DNA of 64,000 nt from Fibrobacterota bacterium (lineage in GTDB: Bacteria > Fibrobacterota > Fibrobacteria > UBA5070): positions 372,001 through 436,000 of the forward strand of contig JADKBN010000031.1 in the NCBI GenBank assembly GCA_016715065.1, written 5' to 3'. Each line of letters starts with the position of its first letter. Position 1 is the first letter of the stretch. The position numbers were made by a program, and so were the translations under genes. Below the pieces are notes generated by a model. That model saw only the letters and a program-made list of their open reading frames with translations, made no database searches and had not been told where the DNA came from. Below are positions 32,429 to 42,106 of this stretch, piece by piece.

Positions 32429-33591
32429 GGTTTTCGCGTCGTTCGGATAATCCCGCGCAAACGGGATCCGATTTCGCCTTGGCCATGGATAACGCCAAAC
32501 TCCGTGGACAGGTCCTGAATGATCTGACCTTGACCGATCCGACCGGCTGGGTGGAACGCGCGCCGGCGGAGCGAAAGGCTCTGGGTCTGCTCGGTCGCGA
32601 GGAGGCCCGATTCTATCGACCGGATTCCCAAGGACTCCTTTGCGCCCGTCAGTCCCTGGCCGGTCGCCATGGTGGTTTGCCAGAGGATTGGTTCCTGTGC
32701 GCCTCCACGAGCGAGGCTTTCAGCATCCTTTTCCAGCTGCTTTTGGACCCTGGCGACATGTTGGCCGTCTGTCGGCCAAGTTATCCGCTGTTGGACGACC
32801 TCGCCCGTCATCAGGGCTTGCGTCTGGTGGACATCCCGCTGCGCTGGCATGCCAACCGTTGGGCCTTGGACATCGGCGTGCTGGAATCCAGATTACGCCA
32901 AGGTGTCCGTTGTTTGGCACTTATTCAGCCTGGAAATCCCACTGGCTGGTGGCTTTCCAGCGAGGAACGGGAGAAGCTCGTGACCTTGTGCCTTCGCCAC
33001 GATTGCGTGGTGATCTGTGATGAAGTGTTCGCCAACGATCTCCATGCTCCCGGATTCCAATCCTTGCACGACGAGAACCGGATCTCGTTGTTCGTGCTGG
33101 GTGGATTGTCAAAATCATTGGGATTGCCGCAACTCAAGCTCGGCTGGATCCGTTCGATCTCCCCGGACACCCATTGGTTGGCTCAAACCAGCGAACGGCT
33201 TTCGCGCATCAACGACAGCCTGCTCTCCGCTTCGACTCCGGTCCAGTTGGCCCTTGAAGATCTATTGGGTTTGCAGGAGGCTCTCAGGGAGCCCCTGGAG
33301 AGGCGCTGCAAAGAAAACCTAACCTACCTGCTCACCAGAAGTCAAACCGGCTGGGAAAGCATTTCAGGAGGCGGTGGCTGGTGTCGGATACTTCGGTTGG
33401 ATGGTTTTTCCGAAGAAGAAGTTTGCACAAGACTTTTGCAGTGTGGTACGCTGGTTCAGCCGGGGTATTTCTTTGACCTTCCCTGGGAAGCGATCGTCGT
33501 TTCCTTGCTTAGTGATCCCGCTCAGTTCCGCGATGGGTTGGACGTACTAATGCATGTTCTAGAAGTCTTAAGAGACTTGAATTTGAACTAG
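32425..33591 (+). CDS. class I/II PLP-dependent aminotransferase
   Basis: The 388-residue product has the fold-type I landmarks: LCASTSEAFSILFQ, the substrate and cofactor motif QPGNPTGWW, CDEVFAND, and the PLP lysine in GGLSKSLGLPQLKLGWI. The C-terminal small domain is shortened. It resembles aminotransferases acting on aspartate or aromatic amino acids, but the substrate is not fixed by sequence. The ATG overlaps the hybrid-kinase stop (ATGA), an odd operon partner for a signalling pair. Transcription ends before the candidate origin. Confidence 0.85.
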   Translation: MRFSRRSDNPAQTGSDFALAMDNAKLRGQVLNDLTLTDPTGWVERAPAERKALGLLGREEARFYRPDSQGLLCARQSLAGRHGGLPEDWFLCASTSEAFSILFQLLLDPGDMLAVCRPSYPLLDDLARHQGLRLVDIPLRWHANRWALDIGVLESRLRQGVRCLALIQPGNPTGWWLSSEEREKLVTLCLRHDCVVICDEVFANDLHAPGFQSLHDENRISLFVLGGLSKSLGLPQLKLGWIRSISPDTHWLAQTSERLSRINDSLLSASTPVQLALEDLLGLQEALREPLERRCKENLTYLLTRSQTGWESISGGGGWCRILRLDGFSEEEVCTRLLQCGTLVQPGYFFDLPWEAIVVSLLSDPAQFRDGLDVLMHVLEVLRDLNLN

Positions 33592-33821
33592 GCTGGTGGA
33601 CTGACAGGGAAAACCCGTTTTGGGACCAGATTCCGCTATCCACAGGAAAAGGATAAGCACGGAAAACTGAAGTTATCCTTGGGGGCCTTTTCCAAGGAGT
33701 TTTCCGTGAAGGTGTGAACGTCTTTATTGTGGATAACTTCGTGGGTTTGAGTAGGTTATCCACGAGAAGTCGGGGTTTTGCGTGGAGATATCCACATTCA
33801 GAGAGAGTTACACCCAATGAA
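33592..33821. other. candidate replication origin region with DnaA-box cluster
   Basis: This noncoding stretch between the aminotransferase and atpC carries four sites close to the DnaA box TTATCCACA: CTATCCACA (33636-33644), an exact inverted copy TGTGGATAA (33728-33736), TTATCCACG (33756-33764) and ATATCCACA (33788... as 33788-33796). TTATCCTTG (33673-33681) and its inverse near 33649 are half matches. The flanking sequence is less GC-rich than the genes around it. rsmG-parA-parB and three parS sites lie 8-11 kb away. dnaA is not in the window. Confidence 0.5.
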
Positions 33822-33846
33822 AAACCCTCCTGAGCGAGGAGGGTTT
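33822..33846 (-). terminator. terminator of the atp gene run
   Basis: AAACCCTCCT and AGGAGGGTTT form a perfect 10-bp stem with a 5-base loop. On the minus strand it is followed by further T residues. It lies 33 bp beyond the atpC stop codon. Confidence 0.85.
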
Positions 33847-33879
33847 CAAAGGGAAAACTTTCTGGGTGCGGAAAAAAGT

Positions 33880-34278
33880 CTACTCTCCGCCGATCTGGAG
33901 GCGGTACATGGCTTTCATCAAGGCCAGGCGGGCACGATCGTAATCCACGGTATGCGTGGATTGTTGCAACCTCACCTTGGCACGTTCGCGTGCTTTTTCC
34001 GCGCGGATCCGATCAATGGACTCGGGAGTTTCGGCGGAATCCGCAACGATGGTCAGCGCTCCCTTCACCACCCGCGCGATGCCTCCGGAAAGGAAGAATT
34101 GGCGTTTGGTGAGATCGGCCAAGGTGATCTGGACGATGCAAGGCTGCACGGCGAAAACGGCATCGGCATGACCTGGGAGGATTCCAACCAAGCCATCGGG
34201 AATTCCCAGGACGACCTGTTCGGCTTCTCCTTGCCAAGCGACCTTTTCGGGGTCGACGATGGTGGTTGGGAGCCTCAC
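33880..34278 (-). CDS. atpC: ATP synthase F1 epsilon subunit
   Basis: The 132-residue product has the epsilon beta-sandwich (PEKVAWQGEAEQVVLGIPDGLVGILPGHAD) and a C-terminal helical hairpin (RIRAEKARERAKVRLQQ). Start is GTG 34278, overlapping the atpD stop as GTGA. It is part of the rotor stalk, and the C-terminal helices usually regulate ATP hydrolysis. Last gene of the atp run, followed by a terminator. Confidence 0.93.
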   Translation of the reverse strand: MRLPTTIVDPEKVAWQGEAEQVVLGIPDGLVGILPGHADAVFAVQPCIVQITLADLTKRQFFLSGGIARVVKGALTIVADSAETPESIDRIRAEKARERAKVRLQQSTHTVDYDRARLALMKAMYRLQIGGE

Positions 34279-35696
34279 TTGGACTTCAGCTCCTTGTCCT
34301 TCTCCACAGCTTCTTCGATGGTCCCGACATAAAGGAACGCGCCTTCCGACAGATCGTCGTGTTTGCCTTCCAGGATTTCCTTGAAGGAACGGACCGTGTC
34401 GGTGACTTTCACGTACTTGCCGTGCATGCCCGTGAACTGTTCGGCGACATGGAAAGGTTGGGAGAGGAAGCGTTGGACCTTGCGGGCGCGGTTGACCGTG
34501 AGACGATCCTCTTCGGAGAGTTCGTCCATGCCCAGGATCGCGATGATGTCCTGCAATTCCTTGTAACGCTGGAGAAGTCTCTGCACACCGCGTGCCACGG
34601 CATAGTGTTCTTCGCCCACCACATCGGGGGAGAGCAGACGGGAGCGGGAATCCAGGGGATCCACGGCCGGGTAGATCCCCAGTTCCGAAATCTGTCGGGA
34701 AAGGTTGGTGGTGGCGTCGAGGTGGGTGAAGGCGGTGGCCGGAGCCGGATCGGTGTAGTCGTCGGCGGGAACGTAGATGGCCTGGATCGAGGTGACCGAA
34801 CCGTCCTTGGTGGAAGTGATCCGTTCCTGGAGTTCGCCCATTTCCGTGCCCAGGGTGGGCTGGTATCCGACCGCGGACGGAATACGTCCCAAGAGCGCGG
34901 ACACTTCAGATCCCGCCTGGGTGAAGCGGAAGATGTTGTCGATGAACAGCAGGACGTCCTGGTGCTGCACGTCTCGGAAATACTCGGCGATGGTCAAGGC
35001 CGTGAGGGCCACGCGGGCGCGCGCTCCCGGCGGTTCGTTCATCTGGCCGTACACGAGCGCGGTCTTGCCCAGCACACCGGCTTCTTCCATTTCACCATAA
35101 AGGGCGGTGCCTTCGCGAGTGCGTTCGCCCACGCCCGCGAAGACCGAGTAGCCACCGTGGTACTTGGCGATGTTGTTGATCAGTTCCTGGATGAGCACGG
35201 TCTTGCCCACGCCGGCGCCGCCGAACAGTCCGATCTTTCCACCCTTCGCGTAGGGAGCGAGGAGATCCACCACCTTGATGCCGGTCTCGAGGATCTCGGC
35301 ATGCGTGGACTGGCGATCGAAGGTGGGTGGCTTGCGGTGGATGGGTAGCGACAAGGTGGACGCGATGGGACCTTTGCCGTCGATGGGCTGGCCCACCACG
35401 TTGATCACGCGGCCCAAAGTGCTGTCGCCCACGGGTGCCTGGATGAACTTGCCGGTGTCGCGGACTTCCACGCCGCGCGAGAGACCGTCGGAGGAATCCA
35501 TGGCGATGGTGCGCACCACGTTGTCGCCCAGGTGCGAGGCCACTTCCAGCACCAGGTTGTCGGGATCGGCGGATATGCTGGGATTGGTGCAGACCAAGGC
35601 CTGCAGGATGGGAGGAAGGCTTCCATCCTCGAAGGCCACGTCGACGACGGGTCCCAGAACCTGGATGATCTTGCCCTTGAGAATGTTGGTGCTCAT
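34275..35696 (-). CDS. atpD: ATP synthase F1 beta subunit
   Basis: The 473-residue catalytic subunit has Walker A GGAGVGKTVL, the catalytic Glu in GVGERTREG, Walker B LLFIDNIFRF, and the DELSEED region as DELSEEDRL. The start MSTNILKGKI at ATG 35696 follows a modest GGGA site; the longer frame enters atpG. Length is normal for the family. Confidence 0.97.
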   Translation of the reverse strand: MSTNILKGKIIQVLGPVVDVAFEDGSLPPILQALVCTNPSISADPDNLVLEVASHLGDNVVRTIAMDSSDGLSRGVEVRDTGKFIQAPVGDSTLGRVINVVGQPIDGKGPIASTLSLPIHRKPPTFDRQSTHAEILETGIKVVDLLAPYAKGGKIGLFGGAGVGKTVLIQELINNIAKYHGGYSVFAGVGERTREGTALYGEMEEAGVLGKTALVYGQMNEPPGARARVALTALTIAEYFRDVQHQDVLLFIDNIFRFTQAGSEVSALLGRIPSAVGYQPTLGTEMGELQERITSTKDGSVTSIQAIYVPADDYTDPAPATAFTHLDATTNLSRQISELGIYPAVDPLDSRSRLLSPDVVGEEHYAVARGVQRLLQRYKELQDIIAILGMDELSEEDRLTVNRARKVQRFLSQPFHVAEQFTGMHGKYVKVTDTVRSFKEILEGKHDDLSEGAFLYVGTIEEAVEKDKELKSK

Positions 35697-35712
35697 GTTG
35701 GCTGGGTTCCCT

Positions 35713-36645
35713 TTAGCGGATGGATTCGGCGCCGGCGATGATTTCGACAAGTTCTGTCGTAATCTGCGCCTGGCGAGCCCGGTTCTTCAGGAGTGTGTTT
35801 TTGTCGATCATTTCCTGGCCGTTGCGCGTGGCGTTGTCCATGGCGGTCATTCGCGCGCCCTGTTCGCCGGCGGCGTTTTCCAAAAGCGCGTTGAGGATCA
35901 GGAAGCGGATCGATTGCGGAATCAACTTGGCCAGCACGATCGCAGGAGGCGGATTGAACAGGATCGGCTGGTTGGAGGTCTTCGACGCCTTCGGGGTCGT
36001 CGGGAAGATCTTGTTGGCCTGCGGGATCTGGGTGAGTGCCGACTGGAAGCGGTTGTTCACCACCCAGATTTCGTCGGTGCGCCCTTCCAGGTAATCCCGG
36101 ATCAGCTGGTCGGCGATGGGCCGGGCATTTGCAAGTGATGGCCGGGCGACGGCCTCCTGGTACCACTCTCCCACGTTTTCCTTGGCTGGGAGCTTGGTGC
36201 GAAAGGCGTCCCAACCGCGACGTCCGGCGAAGTGCACCGTGAAGGCGGTGGCGCCGATGCGCGCGCGGAGTTCCGAAAAACCTGGTCTTGCTTCTGTTCC
36301 CGCGTCCATGGGACGGATTCCGACAACACGCTCGAAGACCCGGATGAGTCCGTTGTTGAACGCGCCGCAGAGTCCCTTGTCGGAAGTGAACAGGACGACC
36401 GACACGTGCTTGACCGGACGAGGAGAAAGCCAGACGGCGGCTTCCTCGGGAAGGTCCTGGCCGGCGATCGCCGACTGGAGGTCGGAAAGCAGGGTGGTCA
36501 GTTCGTGTCGATAGGGCCGCGTGCGCTCGATCGCCTCCTGCGCGCGACGAAGCTTGGACGCGGCGACCATTTTCATGGCCGCCGTGATCTTCTTCGTGTT
36601 CTGGAGGTTCTTGAGCTTGTTCGTCAGCTCCTTGATCGTGGGCAA
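35713..36645 (-). CDS. atpG: ATP synthase F1 gamma subunit
   Basis: The 310-residue rotor shaft begins (TTG 36645) PTIKELTNKLKNLQNTKKIT and ends QAQITTELVEIIAGAESIR, the two long helices of gamma. It includes FTSDKGLCGAFNN. The start codon is TTG, seven bases after AAGGAG; no ATG is near. At 310 residues it is a little longer than typical (about 285). The extra length lies in the middle (KASKTSNQPILFNPPP region), a part that varies between phyla. Confidence 0.95.
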   Translation of the reverse strand: MPTIKELTNKLKNLQNTKKITAAMKMVAASKLRRAQEAIERTRPYRHELTTLLSDLQSAIAGQDLPEEAAVWLSPRPVKHVSVVLFTSDKGLCGAFNNGLIRVFERVVGIRPMDAGTEARPGFSELRARIGATAFTVHFAGRRGWDAFRTKLPAKENVGEWYQEAVARPSLANARPIADQLIRDYLEGRTDEIWVVNNRFQSALTQIPQANKIFPTTPKASKTSNQPILFNPPPAIVLAKLIPQSIRFLILNALLENAAGEQGARMTAMDNATRNGQEMIDKNTLLKNRARQAQITTELVEIIAGAESIR

Positions 36646-36657
36646 AGGATGTTCTCC

Positions 36658-38178
<1,521 letters not shown>

Positions 38179-38195
38179 GGTTTCCTTGTTGCTCC

Positions 38196-38720
38196 CTATG
38201 CCGAAAGAAGGGCCCGGCGGGCCTGGTTCAACTGGTTTGCGACGGAAGCGTCCAGGACTTGGGAGCCCAATCGGACACGGAATCCGCCGAGGAGGGAAAG
38301 GTCGGTTTCCTGAACGAGTTCCACACGGGACCCGACGGAGGAAAGCGACTTCTCTAGGGACTGGATCTGTAGCGGCGCCAACGGCCTCGGTGCCAGCACG
38401 GTACCTCGCACGATGCCCGCGCGCGCTTCCATCATGGAAAGGAGTTCGCGCGAAATTTCGGCGATCTCCCCGAGCCGGCGTCGCGACGCAAGCAGGGAGA
38501 CGAGCCTTCCCAGGAGAGAATCCTTGGAAGGAGACCCGATGGAGACCAACAGCGCCTTGGATCTCGCCTCGACAGGAATTGTCGCATCTGCGAGTCGGGC
38601 GGTCAGCGATTCGGGCAGCTCGGCTAGCGACCTGAAGACGGACATGTTCGCGGAAGCGTCGCGCTCGGCGGCGAGAATCTCCAGCAGCGCCTTGGCGTAT
38701 CGGGTGGATGCCTTGGACAT
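38196..38720 (-). CDS. atpH: ATP synthase F1 delta subunit
   Basis: The 174-residue product begins MSKASTRYAKALLEILAAE and ends with the OSCP-type C-terminal motif ETDLSLLGGFRVRLGSQVLDAS. It clamps the peripheral stalk to F1. The ATG overlaps the atpF stop (TGATG). The longer open frame upstream is a shadow of atpF. Confidence 0.93.
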   Translation of the reverse strand: MSKASTRYAKALLEILAAERDASANMSVFRSLAELPESLTARLADATIPVEARSKALLVSIGSPSKDSLLGRLVSLLASRRRLGEIAEISRELLSMMEARAGIVRGTVLAPRPLAPLQIQSLEKSLSSVGSRVELVQETDLSLLGGFRVRLGSQVLDASVANQLNQARRALLSA

Positions 38721-39262
38721 CAGCCCTTCGACGCCTCCGACACCATCTGCTGGGCGAACGCCTGGTCGGGCGTGTCCAGTTTCTGGCGCAAGATCTTTTC
38801 GGCGACTCCCACGGAAAGTTCCGCGGCGTAACGGCTCAACTCGGTCCGTGCCTGCTGCTGGGCGGCATGGATTTCCGACTTGGCCTCGTCCACGATCTTC
38901 TCGGCGGCGACTTTGGCGTCCGCTTCGGAGTTGGCCTTGAACTTCGCGGCGTAGTCGCGTTGCTCGGAAATGATGCGGGTGGCCTCGCTGCGAGCCTGCT
39001 CTAGGATTTTCCTCTGCTCTGCCTCGATAGTCGCGGCATTGGCCACGGCTTCGTCGGCTTTGGAGAGGGATTCCTTGAGTTTGCGCTCGCGATCGGACAC
39101 CGCGGCAAGGATCGGTTTCCAAGCGAACTTGTGGAGAAGCACCAAAAGAGCGATGAAGACGACCCAGACCCAGATCATGATTCCCGGATTTGGCGTCATG
39201 AGCTTGGTGGCGTAGTTGCCTCCCGATGGCGCGACCGTGTGTGCCTGGACGTCCTGCTCCAT
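38720..39262 (-). CDS. atpF: ATP synthase F0 b subunit
   Basis: The 180-residue product has one N-terminal membrane helix (IMIWVWVVFIALLVLLHKFAW) followed by a long charged coiled coil (SDRERKLKESLSKADEA and so on), the peripheral stalk. A single b gene is present, so the stalk is a homodimer. Spacing to atpE is three bases. Confidence 0.94.
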   Translation of the reverse strand: MEQDVQAHTVAPSGGNYATKLMTPNPGIMIWVWVVFIALLVLLHKFAWKPILAAVSDRERKLKESLSKADEAVANAATIEAEQRKILEQARSEATRIISEQRDYAAKFKANSEADAKVAAEKIVDEAKSEIHAAQQQARTELSRYAAELSVGVAEKILRQKLDTPDQAFAQQMVSEASKG

Positions 39263-39265
39263 GGT

Positions 39266-39484
39266 TTACTTCAGGACGACAAGGAGGCAGATGACCGCGC
39301 TGAGCAGTGCGACGCCTTCGATCAGCGCCGCGCCGAGGATCAGGTTGGCGCGAAGGTCGTCTTTGACCTCGGGCTGGCGGGCGATGGATTCGACCGTGGC
39401 TGCGGCAGCCTTGCCGATTCCCAATCCGGCGCCGATGGCGGCGAGACCTGCTCCGATTGCAGCCAATCCGTATCCGATGTCCAT
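39266..39484 (-). CDS. atpE: ATP synthase F0 c subunit
   Basis: The 72-residue hairpin has two membrane helices joined by the polar loop ARQPEVKDDLR. The ion-binding carboxylate is the Glu in LIEGVALLSAVICLL. The residues that mark sodium-binding c rings (a Gln and Pro pattern in helix 1 and an E-S/T pair in helix 2) are absent: helix 1 reads GAGLGIGKAAAATVES and Glu is followed by Gly-Val. Proton coupling is therefore predicted. AGGAG precedes the ATG. Confidence 0.95.
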   Translation of the reverse strand: MDIGYGLAAIGAGLAAIGAGLGIGKAAAATVESIARQPEVKDDLRANLILGAALIEGVALLSAVICLLVVLK

Positions 39485-39521
39485 TTGAATCTCCTGTTTG
39501 TTGGGAAGGTTGAAGGAAAGA

Positions 39522-40358
39522 TCAGTGTTCTTGATGCAGCGCGCTGCCGATGTACAGCGAACTCAGGAAGGTGAAGACGAACGCTTGCAAAAAGCAGACG
39601 GCAACCTTGATGACCAGAATGAAAAGCAAAAACGCCAAGGGTAGAGGAGCCATCAATGCAATGGCGACTCCGTCGGCGGCGGAGCCCAAGGAGCTCTGCA
39701 AGGAATGAGAAACCATGGGGGACAAGATCGTGATCAGTCCGGTGATCACCAGGATCATGATGTGTCCGGCCGCCATGTTCGCGAACAGACGGATGGTCAA
39801 GGAGAAGGCCCGAATGAACAGCGAAATGATTTCGATGGGCGCCAGGATGGGAAGAACCCAAACGGGCACCCCGCCGGGGATCAGATTCTTGATGTAATGG
39901 AACGGACCGTTTCGCACCATGCCCGCAACGTTGAATACCACGAATACCAGCAACGCCATGGCCAAGGTCACGGAAATGTTCGCGGTCGCTCCAGCGAACA
40001 CCGGCACCAAACCCATCAGGTTCAGCACGAGGATGAAGAAAAAGCAGGAGGCCAAAAACGGCACCCACTTGTCGCCGTCCTTTTTGCCGATGTTGGGTCG
40101 GGCTACTTCGTCGCGGATGTAGACCAACAGGATTTCCACGATCTGTCCAATGGAGGAGACCGGAAGATATCCAGAACGGCGAACCGCGCTGAGCGCGAGA
40201 ATGAGTGTGAAGACGGCACCGATCAGCAGCATGAGAACATGCAGCGTCAACGGATAGGGCAAATGGATCCCGCCAAGAATGGGGAGAGGGTGCCACTCGT
40301 TGCCATCGAGGATGTGAGGAAGGATGAAATCCGCTAGGTTGCCAGAACTACCGCTCAA
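39522..40358 (-). CDS. atpB: ATP synthase F0 a subunit
   Basis: The 278-residue membrane protein carries the essential Arg in IRAFSLTIRLFANMAAGH, with IGKKDGDKWVPFLASCFFF and FTFLSSLYIGSALHQ as other family blocks. Start is TTG 40358, overlapping the upstream stop (TTGA), with GGGAG ten bases before it. It forms the half-channels for proton entry and exit. Confidence 0.94.
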   Translation of the reverse strand: MSGSSGNLADFILPHILDGNEWHPLPILGGIHLPYPLTLHVLMLLIGAVFTLILALSAVRRSGYLPVSSIGQIVEILLVYIRDEVARPNIGKKDGDKWVPFLASCFFFILVLNLMGLVPVFAGATANISVTLAMALLVFVVFNVAGMVRNGPFHYIKNLIPGGVPVWVLPILAPIEIISLFIRAFSLTIRLFANMAAGHIMILVITGLITILSPMVSHSLQSSLGSAADGVAIALMAPLPLAFLLFILVIKVAVCFLQAFVFTFLSSLYIGSALHQEH

Positions 40359-40738
40359 AGTTCTTTGACTCCCTTGAAGAAGAAAATCGTCTCAGAGACG
40401 AAAAGAATAAGAAAGATTCCTGACCACAAAGTGGCGAAAACTTCCTTGGCCTGGGGGTTCATGACAAGCCCTGTCACGAACAGTCCAACGCCGGTGAAAA
40501 AACGTACAGCGAGAACCTTCACTCCGCTTGCAATTCCGGAGTGATCGACCTGCAAATGTTGTTTCCAAAGTCGAACCCCGAGAACCGCATGCAGTCCTGC
40601 GGTGGAGGTGGCCCAAGCGAGTGCTTGGAATTCCAGTGTGCCATCTCGTTTCATCAAATGCAAGAGCAGCCACCCAACGGTGCCGAGTGCCGGAATGACC
40701 AGCAAAAGGAACAGGAGATGGAGCCGACGAATGTTCAT
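40355..40738 (-). CDS. small membrane protein, AtpI-like position
   Basis: The 127-residue product starts at ATG 40738 (MNIRRLHLLFLLLVI), overlapping atpZ by ATGA. Four hydrophobic segments are visible: LLFLLLVIPALGTVGWLLL, ALAWATSTAGLHAVLGVRL, VRFFTGVGLFVTGLVMN and LWSGIFLILFVSETIFFF. Its position between atpZ and atpB and its topology are those of AtpI/UncI, an assembly factor for the c ring. Sequence resemblance to AtpI is weak. Confidence 0.6.
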   Translation of the reverse strand: MNIRRLHLLFLLLVIPALGTVGWLLLHLMKRDGTLEFQALAWATSTAGLHAVLGVRLWKQHLQVDHSGIASGVKVLAVRFFTGVGLFVTGLVMNPQAKEVFATLWSGIFLILFVSETIFFFKGVKEL

Positions 40739-40920
40739 CGTGTCAAACTCCGAACCATTCTGTACAGGGCAAGGATCACGCCCCCCAAGCTGCAAACGAC
40801 CAACATCCATTGGGATTGGAATTGTTCCGAGAGCCAGTAGCCAGCCAGGGCCGAGCCAAGGACCAATGCGGTGATTTCTCCACCAAGGGAAAACCACCGC
40901 GCAGGGTCAGTGTTTGCCAC
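40735..40920 (-). CDS. atpZ: AtpZ-like F0F1 accessory protein
   Basis: The 61-residue product has two membrane helices (ITALVLGSALAGYWLSEQF and MLVVCSLGGVILALYRMVRSL), the AtpZ family layout. Start is GTG 40920; it overlaps the bactofilin stop by 14 bases and the next gene by ATGA. AtpZ proteins support ATP synthase assembly, often with AtpI, and in some species have been linked to magnesium or calcium transport. Confidence 0.75.
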   Translation of the reverse strand: MANTDPARWFSLGGEITALVLGSALAGYWLSEQFQSQWMLVVCSLGGVILALYRMVRSLTR

Positions 40921-41269
40921 CTGCGATTTGGCTAGGTTGCATGTCGCACTTGCCTTGGAAGATGGCGCCTTCTTGGATCACCAGTTCGCGAGTGCGGATG
41001 TCTCCCACCAGCACGGCCTTGGATTCCATGATGACGCGATCGCTGACCGTCACGTTCCCCGTGACCTTTCCGCCGATTTTCACAGCGGTGGCCTGGATCT
41101 CGCCTTCCACCACGCCTTGAAGGTGAACGGAGACAACACCGGTTGCGCGGATGGTTCCTTTCACCGTTCCTTCGATGAGGAGATCGTTTTCCACGAGGAG
41201 TTCGCCGGACACGACGGTACCGGTGTTGATGAACGTAAACGGCTTGCCGTTGGACGATTTATCGGACAT
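40907..41269 (-). CDS. bactofilin
   Basis: The 120-residue product is a single bactofilin domain: GTVVSGELLVENDLLIEGTV, VVEGEIQATAVKIGGKV and VLVGDIRTRELVIQEGAIF, a short beta-helix that polymerises into membrane-bound filaments without nucleotide. Three bases separate it from the LytM-type gene. Bactofilins commonly sit next to M23 genes and organise cell-wall remodelling. In Myxococcus they also position ParABS. Confidence 0.95.
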   Translation of the reverse strand: MSDKSSNGKPFTFINTGTVVSGELLVENDLLIEGTVKGTIRATGVVSVHLQGVVEGEIQATAVKIGGKVTGNVTVSDRVIMESKAVLVGDIRTRELVIQEGAIFQGKCDMQPSQIAGGKH

Positions 41270-41272
41270 GGT

Positions 41273-42103
41273 CTAACGCATCATAGCAAACCACGGATCC
41301 ATGGCAAGCTCGTGGATGGAAAGTGTCATGCGAAATCTCGAAGAACTCTCACCACCTTGAAGTCGGGATTTACCGAGGATCTCTCCTCGCCTCACAAGAT
41401 CTCCCGGTTCGACATCCAATTCGCCGAGGTCGGAAAATGTCACTTCCATTCCCTCGGGCAGAGCGAGACGAATTCTCAACCCTTTGTTGGGAGTCCAGCC
41501 GGCCTCGAGAATCAGGCCGTCCGCGGGGCTGCGAATGGCGCTTCCGGCAATGCAAAATACGGTTCGCTCCTTGTCCGGGCCTGGAGTATCCAACAGGAAA
41601 GACAAAGCATCCTCACCCCGAATGGGGGACGATAAATAGGGAAGCTGGCTGACTTCTTTTGTTGACTGGCGATGCGCTAGCTGGGTCCTTCGAATCGCAA
41701 CGTACTCGTGGAGAAATTTTGTTCGGGCCTTTTCATCGAAAATTCCGGAATGGGTTTCTTCGGCTTGGACGGTTTGAGTGGAATCCGCATCATCCAGGAA
41801 AGCTTGTGTCAGAGCGGTGAGCGCTTTTTCCCGTTCTTGGATTTTCCGAAGTTCCCCCTGCAGGTTTCCGACTTCCTTCAACTGTTGTCTTAACAGGGTG
41901 TTTTCTTGCGCCATCATTTCCGCAGCTTGAAGTCGAATGGCGATGGTGCCTAGCCAGGTGATTGTCACACCCGCCAAGATCACCAGAATCACCAGGGCAA
42001 TGGTCATGAACTTGAACAAGGAGAGCGGAATCCCGACCGTCCATGATTCTCCGGTGACACCTCGGAGAATGAGGACACGGATTTTTTCCCGCCTTGTTTC
42101 CAT
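41273..42103 (-). CDS. membrane-anchored LytM/M23-like protein lacking catalytic histidines
   Basis: The 276-residue product has a cytoplasmic basic N-terminus and one membrane helix (FMTIALVILVILAGVTITWLG). A coiled coil follows (MMAQENTLLRQQLKEVGNLQ and on), then a C-terminal LytM-type domain (IRSPADGLILEAGWTP, ELDVEPGDLVRRGEILGKS, AMDPWFAM). The zinc and catalytic positions of active M23 enzymes (HxxxD and HxH) are not present: VTFSDLGEL and SRFRMTLSI stand where Tyr-Ala-His and His-Leu-His belong. It is probably a scaffold or activator of wall hydrolases, coupled to the bactofilin. Confidence 0.78.
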   Translation of the reverse strand: METRREKIRVLILRGVTGESWTVGIPLSLFKFMTIALVILVILAGVTITWLGTIAIRLQAAEMMAQENTLLRQQLKEVGNLQGELRKIQEREKALTALTQAFLDDADSTQTVQAEETHSGIFDEKARTKFLHEYVAIRRTQLAHRQSTKEVSQLPYLSSPIRGEDALSFLLDTPGPDKERTVFCIAGSAIRSPADGLILEAGWTPNKGLRIRLALPEGMEVTFSDLGELDVEPGDLVRRGEILGKSRLQGGESSSRFRMTLSIHELAMDPWFAMMR

Positions 42104-42106
42104 CGC

